Positions 20,908 to 30,393 are shown, counted from the stretch's first letter. The stretch: DNA of 64,000 nucleotides from Thermus brockianus (GCF_021462505.1 NZ_JAKEDV010000001.1:186439-250438), one strand, 5' to 3'. Notes: generated by a model not told the origin, from the sequence alone. Program-made: numbers and translations.

Positions 20908-22298
20908 GCCCGTCCTCCCACCACCATCTCCGAGACCAGGACGTGGGGCTGGCCCACCTCCACCGGGACGAAACCGGAAAGGCTGCCGCACATCCCAGGG
21001 GCGTTCTCCCAGTCCTTGGCCACGGCCACCACCCGCTTGAGGGTTTCCGGCCCCTTGCCCACCAGCATGGCTCCCCGCACCGCCTCCTCTATGCGGCCCT
21101 TGCGGATGATGTACCCCTCCTGCACGGCGAAGTTGTACTCCCCGGAGCCCGGCTTCACCTGGCCGCCCCCCATCTCCTTGGCGTAGAGGCCGAAGGCAAT
21201 CCCCTGGAAGAGGTCTTCCACCTCCGCCTCCCCGGGGGCGATGAAGGTGTTGCGCATGCGGGAGGTGGGGGCGAAGGTGTAGTCCTGGCGGCGGCCCGAG
21301 CCCGTCATGGGGTAGCCGGTGAGGAGGTGGCCGAGCCGGTCCACCATATAGGCCTTGAGCACCCCCTTTTCTATGAGCACCGTGCGCTCCGTGGGGCGGC
21401 CTTCGTCGTCCACCTCGCTGGAGCCCCAGGCGTGGGGCAGGGTGCCGTCGTCTATGTAGGTGACGGCGGGGCTCGCCACCGCTTCCCCAAGCCGGTCCGC
21501 CAGGACGCTCGCCTTCTTGGCCACGCTGGTGGTTTCCAGGAGGTGGCCCACCGCCTCGTGGAAGAGGACCCCGCCGAAGCCATTTCCCACCACCACGGGG
21601 AAGGTGCCCGCGGGGGCGGGCCTGGCCCGGAGGTTGGTGAGGGCCTGGCGGGCCGCCTTCTCCCCCACCGCCTTGGGGGGAAAGAGCTCAAAGAGCTCCA
21701 GGCCCACGCCCTTCCCGGGGGCGCTCACCCCGGTCTGGACCTCGGCCCCGTCCTGGGCCACGGCGAGGACGTGAAGCTGCGTTCGGACCCGCTTTTCCTC
21801 CGCCCAGGTCCCCTCGGTGTTGGCGATGAGGACCTCCTGCTCCCACTCCAGGAGGCTCGCCTCCACCTCCTTGATCTCCGGGGCGATGCGGGCCCCCGCC
21901 TCCGCCTCCAGGAGGCGTTCCAGGCGGTAGCTCTTGTCCTTGGCGGAGAGGGGCACCTGGGGGGCGTGGAGGCCTTGGGGGGCGCGCCTGCGGAAGTCCA
22001 AGCCCCCCTGGCCCCGCTCGTCCACCTGGCCTAGGGTCCCCCTGGCCCTAAGGAGGGTTTCCAAGGCCTCCAGGAGGCCTTCCTTCGTGAGGTGGTTGGT
22101 GTAGGCGTAGACCACCTGGGTGCCGAAGAAGAGCCGGATACCCGCCCCGTAGTCCAGGCCCGAAAGGGCCTCTTCTAAGCTTCCCGAGCGCACCCGCATG
22201 CGCCGCCTCAGGGAGCGTTCGGCGTAGACCTCGGCGAAGTCCGCCCCGCCCCTCAAGGCGCGCCGGAGCACTCCTTCCACCAGTTCGGGTGGGAGCAT
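20904..22298 (-). CDS. tldD: TldD family zinc metalloprotease
   Basis: 464-residue catalytic partner of the adjacent PmbA/TldE. The zinc motif HEAVGH is at His247-His252 in GGVLFHEAVGHLLETTS. Downstream are YIDDGTLPHAWGSSEVDDEGRPTE, the glycine/arginine-rich STGSGRR-like segment MTGSGRRQDYTFAPTSRMRN and a C-terminal VRGAMLVG. In the E. coli complex, unfolded peptides thread into the TldD/TldE hollow dimer and are cut here. The start at 22298 is 9 nt after holA. The pair is translationally coupled. Confidence 0.93.
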   Translation of the reverse strand: MLPPELVEGVLRRALRGGADFAEVYAERSLRRRMRVRSGSLEEALSGLDYGAGIRLFFGTQVVYAYTNHLTKEGLLEALETLLRARGTLGQVDERGQGGLDFRRRAPQGLHAPQVPLSAKDKSYRLERLLEAEAGARIAPEIKEVEASLLEWEQEVLIANTEGTWAEEKRVRTQLHVLAVAQDGAEVQTGVSAPGKGVGLELFELFPPKAVGEKAARQALTNLRARPAPAGTFPVVVGNGFGGVLFHEAVGHLLETTSVAKKASVLADRLGEAVASPAVTYIDDGTLPHAWGSSEVDDEGRPTERTVLIEKGVLKAYMVDRLGHLLTGYPMTGSGRRQDYTFAPTSRMRNTFIAPGEAEVEDLFQGIAFGLYAKEMGGGQVKPGSGEYNFAVQEGYIIRKGRIEEAVRGAMLVGKGPETLKRVVAVAKDWENAPGMCGSLSGFVPVEVGQPHVLVSEMVVGGRA

Positions 22299-22307
22299 GG
22301 CAAGACT

Positions 22308-23216
22308 CTACCGCGTGGCTGACCGGCCGGTCAAGGCGCTATGGAGGAGGGCGAAGACCGCCCCCTCCAGGGCGAGCCAGGGGTCCTTCCCCTCCTTGGC
22401 CCGCCTTTCCGCCTGGATCAGGGTGTCCAGGGCCTGGCGGAGAAGGCCTTCCTCCAGGGTCCGGGCGAACTCCAGGGCCTTCTTGGCGGCGTAGGGGTGG
22501 GCCTCGAGGCGGTGGAGGTCCTCCTCCTTGGGCCTCGGGTTCTCCTTGAGGAGGAGGTGCGCCCGGGCGAGGAGGGCAAACTGCCAGGAAAGCGCCCCCA
22601 GCACCCGCAAGGGCTCTTCCCCCTCTTCCCGTAGGGCCTTCAGGCGGCGGAAGGCCTCCTTGGCGTTCCCCTCCAGCACCGCCCGCACCAGGTCAAACCC
22701 CGTGACGGGGGGCTTTAGGGCCACCACCCTTTCCACCTTTTCCAGGGTGAGGGGCGGGGTGAGGAGGGCGAGCTTCTCCAGCTCCCTTTCCAAGGCCTCC
22801 AGGTCGGCCTCGAGGCCCGCCAGGTACTGGGCCACCCCGGCGGGCAGCTTTAGGCCAAGCCGCTTGGCCCGGTTTTCCAGGTGGCGCACCAGGTCCTTGC
22901 CCTTGGGGGTGGGGAAGTCCCGCCTTTCCCGGCCCCGGTAGAAGGCGGCCCGGGCGGGGGTCGGCTTGGGGTCTAGGAGGAGGACCGGCACCCCCTCGGG
23001 AACCCCCTCCAGGAGGGGCTTTAGGGCCTTCCACTCCCCCTCGCCCACCTCCCTTAGGTCCAAGAGGGCCCCCGCCCCCCCGAATAGCCCGGGGGAAAGG
23101 GCCTCGGCCAGGGCCTCGGGGGTGGGCTCGGTGAAGCGGGATAGGCCCCGAAGCCTGGCCTCCTCCAGGAGGGCCTCCTTGGCCAAAAAGGGGTCGCCGG
23201 TGAAGGCGATGACCAT
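22308..23216 (-). CDS. holA: DNA polymerase III subunit delta
   Basis: 302-residue clamp-loader delta subunit, which opens the beta sliding clamp. The N-terminal AAA+-like domain (VIAFTGDPFLAKEALLEEARLRG) lacks a functional P-loop, as expected for delta. The clamp-binding helix region is SRFTEP...LFGGAGALLDLREV, followed by VPVLLLDPKP and the C-terminal collar helices (LSWQFALLARAHLLLKE, AHPYAAKKALEFAR). The sequence is clearly Thermus HolA, but with many substitutions compared with the HB8 protein I remember. Its ATG directly follows the stop of the acyl-CoA dehydrogenase gene. Confidence 0.93.
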   Translation of the reverse strand: MVIAFTGDPFLAKEALLEEARLRGLSRFTEPTPEALAEALSPGLFGGAGALLDLREVGEGEWKALKPLLEGVPEGVPVLLLDPKPTPARAAFYRGRERRDFPTPKGKDLVRHLENRAKRLGLKLPAGVAQYLAGLEADLEALERELEKLALLTPPLTLEKVERVVALKPPVTGFDLVRAVLEGNAKEAFRRLKALREEGEEPLRVLGALSWQFALLARAHLLLKENPRPKEEDLHRLEAHPYAAKKALEFARTLEEGLLRQALDTLIQAERRAKEGKDPWLALEGAVFALLHSALTGRSATR

Positions 23217-24374
23217 TTAAAAGGCGCTAAGCCCCGTGGCCTCCCGGCCCAGGACCAGGGTGTGGATGTCGTGGGTGCCCTCGTAAGTGTAGACGGTTTC
23301 CAGGTTGAGCATGTGCCGGATGGCGTGGTACTCCAGGGTGATGCCGCTTCCCCCGAGGATGTCACGGGCGAGCCGCGCGGCCTCCAGGGCCTTTTTGACG
23401 TTTTGCCGCTTGGCTAGGGAGACCTGGGCCGGGGTGAGCTTCCCCTCGTCCTTGAGCCGGGCAAGCCGCCAGGCCAGGAGAAGGCCTTCCGTGTGCCAGG
23501 CGAGCATGTCCGCCAGCTTGGCCTGCACCAGTTGCTTCTGGGCGATGGGGGTGCCGAAGGTGGCGCGGCTTTTGGCGAAGGCCACCGCTTCGGCGTACAC
23601 CGCCTCCAAAGCCCCCAAGACCCCCCAGGCGATGCCGAAGCGGGCTTGGGTGAGGCAGGAAAGGGGCGCCTTAAGCCCTTCCGCCCGGGGCAGGCGCAAG
23701 GACTCGGGCACCCGAACCTCCTCCAGGACGAGCTCGCTCGTCACCGAGGCGCGGAGGCTCATCTTGTGCTTCACCTCGCTGGCCTGGAACCCTGGGGTGT
23801 CCGTGGGGACGATGAAGCCCAAAACCCGCCCCTCCTCGTCCTTGGCCCAGATGATGGCGATGTGGGCCAGGTTGCCGTTGGTGATCCACATCTTGGTGCC
23901 GGAAAGGACCCAGGTGTCCCCCTCCCGGCGGGCTCTGGTCTTCATGTTCCCGTAGGGGTCCGAGCCCCCATCCGGCTCCGTGAGGCCGAAGCACCCTACT
24001 AGCTCCCCCCGGGCGAGCCTAGGGAGGAACTCCCGCTTTTGCGCCTCGCTCCCAAAGGCGTAGATGGGGTACATGACCAAGGAGCTCTGCACGCTTACGA
24101 AGCTCCTTAGCCCCGAGTCCACCCGTTCCAGCTCGTAGCAGATGAGGCCGTAGGCGGCGCTAGACACCCCTGCCCCCCCGTACTCCGGGGGCAGGGTGGG
24201 GCCTAGGAAGCCGAGCTCGGCGAAGCGGGGGATGAGGTGGGTGGGGAAGACCCCTTCTTCCCACCAGTCCCGGATATAGGGCAAAGCCTCCTTTTCCAGG
24301 AAGCGGCGGGCGGCCTTTTGCACCTCCTTCTCCTCGGGGGTGAGGAGGTCTTCCAGGGCGTAAAGGTCCAGCAT
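23217..24374 (-). CDS. Acyl-CoA dehydrogenase, glutaryl-CoA dehydrogenase-like
   Basis: 385-residue FAD acyl-CoA dehydrogenase. Signature 1 is CFGLTEPDGGSDP, with GTKMWITNGNLAHIAIIWAK following. RASVTSELVLEEVRVPE, FAKSRATFGTPIAQKQLVQ and ILGGSGITLEYHAIRHMLNL come next, and the catalytic base Glu365 lies in YTYEGTHDIHTLVLGRE. Placement of the base in the YEGTHDI motif and the VDSGLRSFVSVQSSLVM stretch are typical of glutaryl-CoA dehydrogenase, which both oxidises and decarboxylates. Other short-chain substrates are possible. It lies between a small ferredoxin-fold gene and holA, which gives no pathway hint. Confidence 0.88.
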   Translation of the reverse strand: MLDLYALEDLLTPEEKEVQKAARRFLEKEALPYIRDWWEEGVFPTHLIPRFAELGFLGPTLPPEYGGAGVSSAAYGLICYELERVDSGLRSFVSVQSSLVMYPIYAFGSEAQKREFLPRLARGELVGCFGLTEPDGGSDPYGNMKTRARREGDTWVLSGTKMWITNGNLAHIAIIWAKDEEGRVLGFIVPTDTPGFQASEVKHKMSLRASVTSELVLEEVRVPESLRLPRAEGLKAPLSCLTQARFGIAWGVLGALEAVYAEAVAFAKSRATFGTPIAQKQLVQAKLADMLAWHTEGLLLAWRLARLKDEGKLTPAQVSLAKRQNVKKALEAARLARDILGGSGITLEYHAIRHMLNLETVYTYEGTHDIHTLVLGREATGLSAF

Positions 24375-24386
24375 GGGGCACCTCCC

Positions 24387-24596
24387 CTAGAGCATACCCG
24401 CCAGGAAGCCCTCTTCCCGGATGGTGCGGATCAGGTCCATGACCGTGAGGGACTGGGGGTCGTACTCCACCAGGACCTGGGCGGGGCCCGTGGCCTGGGC
24501 CTGGGCCACCCCTTCCAGGGCCTTCAGGGCCTTGAGGATCCGCTCCATCCCCTCTGGGGTGGGCTCCCCCCGGATGCCGATGAGGACGCGGTTCAT
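24387..24596 (-). CDS. Small HMA-like ferredoxin-fold protein without metal cysteines
   Basis: 69-residue protein whose predicted beta-alpha-beta-beta-alpha-beta order (VLIGIRG / EGMERILKALKALEG / VAQAQATGPAQVLVEYDP / SLTVMDLIRTIREEG) matches heavy-metal-associated domains. The CxxC copper site is replaced by GEPTPEG and the protein has no cysteine, so it should not carry copper the usual way. TAGAAT (24603-24608) ends 6 nt before the ATG, so transcription of the minus-strand block may restart here. Function unknown. Confidence 0.68.
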   Translation of the reverse strand: MNRVLIGIRGEPTPEGMERILKALKALEGVAQAQATGPAQVLVEYDPQSLTVMDLIRTIREEGFLAGML

Positions 24597-24600
24597 GCCC

Positions 24601-25026
24601 CTATTCTAAGACGCCCCGGGTCTCGCCCCTGGCCCCCCGGCTCCCCAGGACCCGCACCGCCAGGACCAGGGGGCCGATGGCGAAGCCCTGGGCCCTCAGG
24701 GCCTCCTCCAGGTCCTTCCGCTCGGGGTCCAGGTGGAGGGCCACCTCGTAAACCCCGGCGTCGTAGGCGCTTTTCACGATGGCGGCGAGGAGGCCTTCCA
24801 GGACCTCTGGGCTTTTCCCTTCTATCCGGGTAACGAAGACCGTGGCCCTTTCTCCCTGCCAGACGGCCTGGGCCAGGGCGAAGCCCAGGGGCTCTTCCCC
24901 TTCCTCCGCCAAAAAGGAGTGGCCCGTGCGGGCGAAGTGGCGCACGGCCCCCAGGCTTAGGGGGCGGTTTCCCGCCACCCGGTTCAGGGCCTCGAGGTCT
25001 AGCTCGCTAAAGGGGCGAAAGCGCAT
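24601..25026 (-). CDS. GNAT-fold protein (DUF1999-like)
   Basis: 141 residues from ATG 25026, chosen because RFRPFSELDLEALNRV is a typical start of an N-acetyltransferase fold and because GATAAT ends 6 nt upstream. The middle has EEGEEPLGFALAQAVWQGERATVFVTRIEG, i.e. the beta4/beta5 strands of the GNAT fold. The pyrophosphate-binding (Q/R)xxGx(G/A) loop is not obvious, so acetyl-CoA binding is doubtful. Length and sequence look like the Thermus-restricted DUF1999 family (solved as TTHA1254 in HB8, as I recall). Its substrate is unknown. Confidence 0.65.
   Translation of the reverse strand: MRFRPFSELDLEALNRVAGNRPLSLGAVRHFARTGHSFLAEEGEEPLGFALAQAVWQGERATVFVTRIEGKSPEVLEGLLAAIVKSAYDAGVYEVALHLDPERKDLEEALRAQGFAIGPLVLAVRVLGSRGARGETRGVLE
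24603..24608 (-). promoter_or_regulatory. -10 box of the HMA-like gene
   Basis: TAGAAT on the minus strand, overlapping the stop codon of the GNAT-like gene, with a 6-nt spacer to the ATG at 24596. Confidence 0.55.
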
Positions 25027-25033
25027 GGCCCCA

Positions 25034-26347
25034 TTATCGCCTTGGGAAGAGGAGGGCCTCCAGGAGGAGGACCAGGGCGGCGAGGAGGGCGAAAAACCGC
25101 CCCCCGCCCCCCGGGGTCTTGGGGAGGAAGCTCCCTTCGGGGGTGGGCAGGAGGGTTTCCTCCGGGGCGAGGAGGCCTTGGCGCACCTCCCGGTAGGGCT
25201 TGAGGAAGTTGTAGACCAAAAGGGGGAAGAAGGGCCTATCCTGGATGGCCTCGAGGGGGGGAAGGTAGAGCCCCTTTTCCGCCGCGTAGAGGAGGCCCAC
25301 GCCCCCTTCTCCTTCCGCCAGGGGCTTCCAGGGGCCTTGGGGCTTTGGGGGTGGGGGAAGGCTTTCCCCGAGGAGGGCCACGCCCTCCAGGAGGGGGTGG
25401 AGGGCGGTGAGGAGGACGGGGGTGGGGGGGCCAGATGCGGGGGCGAGGAAGAGGGTGGGGGTTTCCGGCGCCCCCTCCGGCACCCCGAGCCGCACCCGGA
25501 CCTCCCCCCCAGGGCCCACCCCGAGGAGGGCGAAAAGCCTCTCCAGGGCGGGAAGCCTGGGGTAGTCCGCCCCAAGCCGCCTTAGGCCAAAGGCCGCCCC
25601 GTCGTCCAGGGCCAGGGCGTCCTCCCCAAGAAGCCGGGCGGAGAAGGTGGAAGGAAGCCCCTCCAGCCGGGCGAAGCCCCGCGCGGGCACCGCCACCTCC
25701 AAGACCCTTCCCGCCACCTCCACCCGGGCGGTGAGGGGCCGGCTTGCGCTATTGCCCAGGGCCAAAAACCCCCTGGCCACCGCCACCAGGCCCAGGTTCT
25801 CCTGGGGGCTTCCCACCCCGATGTACCCCTCGGCCCCCTTGGGCGGGGGGCCGTCCGTGGCCACCACCACCGGGGCCTTAAGGAGCCGCCTCCCGAGGGC
25901 CATCCCCCCCTCCAGGTCCGCCCTGGGGTCCCCCGCCTCCAGGGCCAGAAGCCTTCCCTTGAGGGCCACCCCGGGGGCGGGGCCGTGGGCCTCGAGGGCC
26001 TCCCCCGCCCGCACCAAGACCGCCTCCGGGGCCCTTTCCAAGAGGGGAAGAAGCCTCTCCTTGGCCAGGTCCAGCCGGGTCTTGGCCCCCTCCTTGGCGC
26101 CCATGCTGGCGGAGGCGTCCACCACGAGGACCAGGGGAGAGGGGCCCATGGGGGGGTTGTCCAGGGCCAGGACCAGGAGGCTTGCGGCGAGGAGGAGGAG
26201 AAGAAGCCTTAGGTCCAGCCGGGGGCGGAAGCGGCGCCCCTTCCCCTTCCGCCAAAGCCACACCCCGGCCCAGGCCCTGGGCCTCGGCCTTAGGGCCCGG
26301 TAGAGGAGGTAGACGAGGAGGAGGGTGGGGAGCAAAAGCCAGAGCAC
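25034..26347 (-). CDS. BatA-like membrane protein with VWA domain
   Basis: 437 residues. Two N-terminal membrane segments (LWLLLPTLLLVYLLYRAL and LDLRLLLLLLAASLLVLAL) flank a basic stretch (BatA N-terminal layout). A von Willebrand A domain follows, with an intact MIDAS start DASAS (Asp77, Ser79, Ser81) and VVVATDGPPP as the later metal-contact loop. A C-terminal membrane helix (FFALLAALVLLLEALLF) is last. Such proteins usually work with a MoxR ATPase and a DUF58 protein, but neither is adjacent here. The start is GTG with AGGGGGAAG upstream. It is the first gene of the minus block and divergent from tsaD. Confidence 0.8.
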   Translation of the reverse strand: MLWLLLPTLLLVYLLYRALRPRPRAWAGVWLWRKGKGRRFRPRLDLRLLLLLLAASLLVLALDNPPMGPSPLVLVVDASASMGAKEGAKTRLDLAKERLLPLLERAPEAVLVRAGEALEAHGPAPGVALKGRLLALEAGDPRADLEGGMALGRRLLKAPVVVATDGPPPKGAEGYIGVGSPQENLGLVAVARGFLALGNSASRPLTARVEVAGRVLEVAVPARGFARLEGLPSTFSARLLGEDALALDDGAAFGLRRLGADYPRLPALERLFALLGVGPGGEVRVRLGVPEGAPETPTLFLAPASGPPTPVLLTALHPLLEGVALLGESLPPPPKPQGPWKPLAEGEGGVGLLYAAEKGLYLPPLEAIQDRPFFPLLVYNFLKPYREVRQGLLAPEETLLPTPEGSFLPKTPGGGGRFFALLAALVLLLEALLFPRR

Positions 26348-26369
26348 CTTCCCCCTAGCCTAGCCTTGG

Positions 26370-26375
26370 TAGGGT
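26370..26375 (+). promoter_or_regulatory. -10 box of tsaD
   Basis: TAGGGT ends 6 nt before the GTG at 26382. The spacer GGAAGG could alternatively act as a very close ribosome site. Confidence 0.45.
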
Positions 26376-26381
26376 GGAAGG

Positions 26382-27353
26382 GTGTGGGTTTTGGGGATTG
26401 ACACCTCTTGCGACGACACCGGGGTGGGCCTGGTGAGGGACGGGCAGGTGGTGGTGAACCTGGTGGCGAGCCAGGTGCGCCTCCACGAGGCCTACGGCGG
26501 GGTGGTGCCGGAACTGGCAAGCCGCGAGCACCTGAAGGCCATCCGCCCCCTCACGGAGAGGGCCCTGGCCGAGGCGGGGCTTCGCCCCAAGGACCTGGAC
26601 CTGGTGGCGGCCACCCGGGGTCCGGGGCTCATCGGGGCCCTCCTCGTGGGCTACACCTTCGCCAAGGGCCTGGCTTGGGCCTTGGGAAAGCCCTTCTACG
26701 CCATCCACCACCTCGAGGGCCACATCGCCGCCGCCTGGCCCGAGGGGCTAGACCCCCCCTTTTTGGCCCTGGTGGCCTCGGGGGGGCACACCCACCTCTT
26801 TGAGGTCCAGGCCCTGGGCCGCTACCGCCTCCTGGGCGCCACCCGGGACGACGCCGCCGGGGAGGCCTTTGACAAGGTGGCGCGGCTTTTGGGCCTCGGC
26901 TTTCCCGGGGGGCCGGAGGTGGAGCGGCTTGCCCAGGAGGCGGAGGAGGCCATCCCCTTCCCCGTGCCCCTGCGGGAGCAAAGGGGCTATGACTTTAGCT
27001 TCTCGGGGCTCAAGACCAAGGCCCTCCAGCTCGTGGAGCGGGGCCTCCCCAGGCCCGCCCTGGCCAAGGGCTTCCAGGAGGCGGCCATCCTCCACCTGGC
27101 GGAGGTGGTGCTAAGGGCGGCGGAGGACACGGGGCACAGGGTCCTCCTGGTGGCGGGAGGGGTGGCGGCGAACCAGGCCCTCCAGGCCCGCTTTAGGGAG
27201 GCGGGGCTTCAGGTCTACTTCCCCCCCAAGGGGCTTTCCCAGGACAACGGGGCCATGATCGCCCTCGCCGCCTACCGCCGCCACCGGGCGGGTTTTCCCC
27301 CAAGCCCCCTCGCCCTAGGGGCCACCGCCTACTGGCCCCTGGAGGAGGCCTAA
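26382..27353 (+). CDS. tsaD: tRNA threonylcarbamoyladenosine biosynthesis protein TsaD
   Basis: 323-residue Kae1/TsaD (Gcp) protein that transfers the threonylcarbamoyl group to A37 of ANN-decoding tRNAs, together with TsaB, TsaE and TsaC. ASKHA-fold motifs: GIDTSCDDTGVGLV (phosphate 1), ATRGPGLIGALLVG, the metal-binding HHLEGH (His110, His114), ASGGHTHLF, DDAAGEAFDKVARLLGL and the C-terminal LSQDNGAMIALAAY. A GTG start is used. It is 39 nt upstream of secA and divergent from the VWA gene. TsaB and TsaE are not in the window. Confidence 0.95.
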   Translation: MWVLGIDTSCDDTGVGLVRDGQVVVNLVASQVRLHEAYGGVVPELASREHLKAIRPLTERALAEAGLRPKDLDLVAATRGPGLIGALLVGYTFAKGLAWALGKPFYAIHHLEGHIAAAWPEGLDPPFLALVASGGHTHLFEVQALGRYRLLGATRDDAAGEAFDKVARLLGLGFPGGPEVERLAQEAEEAIPFPVPLREQRGYDFSFSGLKTKALQLVERGLPRPALAKGFQEAAILHLAEVVLRAAEDTGHRVLLVAGGVAANQALQARFREAGLQVYFPPKGLSQDNGAMIALAAYRRHRAGFPPSPLALGATAYWPLEEA

Positions 27354-27376
27354 AGGGGTTTCTCATCCCCAAGGAG

Positions 27377-27382
27377 TACAAT
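27377..27382 (+). promoter_or_regulatory. -10 box of secA
   Basis: TACAAT ends 10 nt before the secA ATG. No clear -35 and no good ribosome site are visible, so a very short or absent 5' leader is likely. Confidence 0.5.
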
Positions 27383-27392
27383 CGGCCCTAGG

Positions 27393-30389
27393 ATGCTAGG
27401 CCTTTTGCGGAAGCTCTTTGACAACAACGAGCGGGAGATCGCCCGCTACTACAAGCAAGTGGTGGAGCCCACCAACCGGCTAGAGCCCGAGGTGGAGAAA
27501 ATCCCCGACCTGGCCGCCGCTTACCGGGAACTCAAGGAGAAGCACCAAAAGGGAGCCTCCCTGGACGAGCTCCTTCCCATGGCCTTCGCCCTCACCCGGG
27601 AGTCCGCCAAGCGCTACCTCGGCATGCGCCACTTTGACGTGCAGCTTATTGGCGGGGCGGTCCTCCACGAGGGCAAGATCGCCGAGATGAAGACCGGGGA
27701 GGGGAAGACCCTGGTGGCCACCTTGGCCGTGGCCTTAAACGCCCTCACCGGCAAGGGCGTCCACGTGGTCACGGTGAACGACTACCTGGCCAAGCGGGAC
27801 GCCGAGTGGATGGGGCCCGTCTACCGGGGCTTGGGCCTGAGCGTGGGGGTGATCCAGCACAGCTCCACCCCGGAGGAGAGGCGCAAGGCCTACCTGGCCG
27901 ACGTCACCTACGTGACCAACGCCGAGCTCGGCTTTGACTACCTCCGGGACAACATGGCCATCAGCCCGGACCAACTGGTCCTCCGCCACGACACCCCCTT
28001 GCACTACGCCATCATTGACGAGGTGGACTCCATCCTCATTGACGAGGCCCGCACGCCCCTCATCATCTCCGGCCCGGCGGAGAAGGCCACGGACCTCTAC
28101 TACAAGATGGCGGAGATCGCCAAGAAGCTAGAGCGGGGCCTGCCCGCCGAGCCTGGGGTGCGCAAGGAGCCCACGGGGGACTATACCATTGAGGAGAAGA
28201 ACCGCTCCGTCCACCTCACCCTCCAGGGCATCGCCAAGGCGGAGAAGCTCCTTGGGGTGGAGGGGCTTTTCAGCCCCGAGAACATGGAGCTCGCCCACAT
28301 GCTCATCCAGGCCATCCGGGCCAAGGAGCTTTACCACCGGGACCGGGACTACATCGTCCAGGATGGCCAGGTCATCATCGTGGACGAGTTCACGGGCCGC
28401 CTCATGCCGGGGCGCCGCTACGGCGAGGGCCTCCACCAGGCCATTGAGGCCAAGGAGGGGGTGCGGATTGAAAGGGAGAACCAGACCCTGGCCACCATCA
28501 CCTACCAGAACTTCTTCCGCCTCTACGAGAAGCGCGCCGGCATGACCGGCACCGCCAAGACGGAGGAGAAGGAGTTCCAGGAGATCTACGGCATGGACGT
28601 GGTGGTGGTGCCCACCAACCGCCCCATGATCCGCAAGGACTACCCCGACGTGGTCTACCGCACGGAGAAGGGGAAGTTCTACGCCGTGGTGGAGGAGATC
28701 GCCGAGAAGTACGAGCGGGGCCAGCCCGTCTTGGTGGGCACCATCAGCATTGAGAAGTCGGAAAGGCTTTCCCAGATGCTCAAGGAGCCCAGGCTCTACC
28801 TGCCCCGCCTGGAGATGCGCCTGGAGCTCTTCAAAAAGGCGAGCGCCAAGCAGCAGGGGGAGGCTTGGGACCGGCTCAGGAAGCTTCTGGAAAAGCCCAC
28901 CCAGCTCAAGGACGAGGACCTTGCGCCCTTTGAGGAGCTCATCCCGCCAAAGGGGAACCTGCGCACCGCCTGGGAAGGCTTGAAGCGGGCGGTGCACACC
29001 CTGGGCATCCTCCGCCAAGGCATCCCCCACCAGGTCCTAAACGCCAAGCACCACGCCCGGGAGGCGGAGATCGTGGCCCAGGCGGGCCGGAGCAAGACCG
29101 TCACCATCGCCACCAACATGGCGGGGCGGGGTACGGACATCAAGCTTGGGGGGAACCCCGAGTACCTGGCCGCCGCCCTTTTGGAGAAGGAGGGCTTTGA
29201 CCGCTACGAGTGGAAGGTGGAGCTCTTCATCAAGAAGATGGTGGCGGGGCAGGAGGAGGAGGCGAAGGCCTTGGCGGCGGAGCTTGGGGTGAAGGAAGAG
29301 CTCCTGGAGAAGATCCGCCAGATCCGGGAGGCGTGCAAGGAGGACGAGGAGCGGGTGCGGGCCCTGGGGGGGCTTTTCATCCTGGGCACGGAACGGCACG
29401 AGTCTAGGCGGATTGACAACCAGCTCCGGGGCCGCGCCGGCCGCCAGGGGGACCCTGGGGGAAGCCGGTTTTACGTGAGCTTTGACGATGACCTGATGCG
29501 CCTCTTCGCCTCGGACCGGGTCATCGCCATGTTGGACCGCATGGGCTTTGACGACTCCGAGCCCATTGAGCACCCCATGGTCACCCGCTCCATTGAACGG
29601 GCGCAAAAGCGGGTGGAGGACCGCAACTTCGCCATCCGCAAGCAGCTTCTGCAGTTTGACGATGTGCTTAGCCGCCAGCGGGAGGTGATCTACGCCCAGC
29701 GCCGCCTCATCCTCCTGGGCAAGGACGAGGAGGTGCGGGAGGCGGCCATGGGCATGGTGGAGGAGACGGTGGCCGCCTTGGCGGAGAACTTCCTCAACCC
29801 CCAGGTCCACCCTGAGGACTGGGACCTCGAGGGCCTCAGGGCCGCCCTCCTGGACACCGTGCCCCAACTGGCGGACTTCCCCTTTGAGGAACTGAGGAAG
29901 CTCAAGCCGGAAGAGGGCGTGGAGCGCCTGGCGGAGGGGGCCCTCAAGGCTTACGAGGCCCGGGAGGCGGAGCTTTCCCCGCCCCTGATGCGGGCCGTGG
30001 AGCGCTTCGTCATCCTCAACGTGGTGGACTCCGCCTGGAAGGAGCACCTGCACAACCTGGACGTGCTCCGGCAGGGCATCTTCCTCCGGGGCTATGGGCA
30101 AAAGGACCCCTTCCAGGAGTACAAGATTGAGGCCACCCGCCTTTTCAACGATATGGTGGGCTTCATCAAGGGCGAGGTGGCCAAGTTCCTCTTCCGCCTC
30201 AAGGTGGAGGCCGAGCCCGTGCGCCCGGTGCGGGAAGCCCCCTACGTGCCCGTGCCCGAGGCGCCCAAGGCCCCGGAGGCCTTTGGGGTGGAAAGGAAGC
30301 GTCCCCCAACCCCCACGCCCCAGCCGGGCCTCTCCCGGGCGGAGCGCCGGCGGCTCATGCGGGAGGAGAAAAAGCGCAAGAAGGGATAG
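27393..30389 (+). CDS. secA: Preprotein translocase ATPase SecA
   Basis: 998-residue motor that drives preproteins through SecYEG. Walker A is [13 protein letters not shown] with Lys106; DEAD-type motif [19 protein letters not shown] (about 208-226) and [36 protein letters not shown] in NBD2 are intact. Compared with standard SecA, residues about 465-540 carry an insertion of roughly 75 residues between [12 protein letters not shown] and [10 protein letters not shown], and a charged helical segment precedes [13 protein letters not shown]. The C-terminus ends in a lysine/arginine-rich tail without the zinc-binding CxCxSGxGxxxxxCCH motif, so SecB binding is not expected. The ATG has a TACAAT box close upstream. 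Confidence 0.97.
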   Translation: MLGLLRKLFDNNEREIARYYKQVVEPTNRLEPEVEKIPDLAAAYRELKEKHQKGASLDELLPMAFALTRESAKRYLGMRHFDVQLIGGAVLHEGKIAEMKTGEGKTLVATLAVALNALTGKGVHVVTVNDYLAKRDAEWMGPVYRGLGLSVGVIQHSSTPEERRKAYLADVTYVTNAELGFDYLRDNMAISPDQLVLRHDTPLHYAIIDEVDSILIDEARTPLIISGPAEKATDLYYKMAEIAKKLERGLPAEPGVRKEPTGDYTIEEKNRSVHLTLQGIAKAEKLLGVEGLFSPENMELAHMLIQAIRAKELYHRDRDYIVQDGQVIIVDEFTGRLMPGRRYGEGLHQAIEAKEGVRIERENQTLATITYQNFFRLYEKRAGMTGTAKTEEKEFQEIYGMDVVVVPTNRPMIRKDYPDVVYRTEKGKFYAVVEEIAEKYERGQPVLVGTISIEKSERLSQMLKEPRLYLPRLEMRLELFKKASAKQQGEAWDRLRKLLEKPTQLKDEDLAPFEELIPPKGNLRTAWEGLKRAVHTLGILRQGIPHQVLNAKHHAREAEIVAQAGRSKTVTIATNMAGRGTDIKLGGNPEYLAAALLEKEGFDRYEWKVELFIKKMVAGQEEEAKALAAELGVKEELLEKIRQIREACKEDEERVRALGGLFILGTERHESRRIDNQLRGRAGRQGDPGGSRFYVSFDDDLMRLFASDRVIAMLDRMGFDDSEPIEHPMVTRSIERAQKRVEDRNFAIRKQLLQFDDVLSRQREVIYAQRRLILLGKDEEVREAAMGMVEETVAALAENFLNPQVHPEDWDLEGLRAALLDTVPQLADFPFEELRKLKPEEGVERLAEGALKAYEAREAELSPPLMRAVERFVILNVVDSAWKEHLHNLDVLRQGIFLRGYGQKDPFQEYKIEATRLFNDMVGFIKGEVAKFLFRLKVEAEPVRPVREAPYVPVPEAPKAPEAFGVERKRPPTPTPQPGLSRAERRRLMREEKKRKKG

Positions 30390-30393
30390 GCGT

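Noticed and set aside
20904-22298. TldD/PmbA as part of a bacteriocin cluster
   Set aside because: No precursor peptide, cyclodehydratase or exporter gene is nearby, and the pair sits among housekeeping genes.
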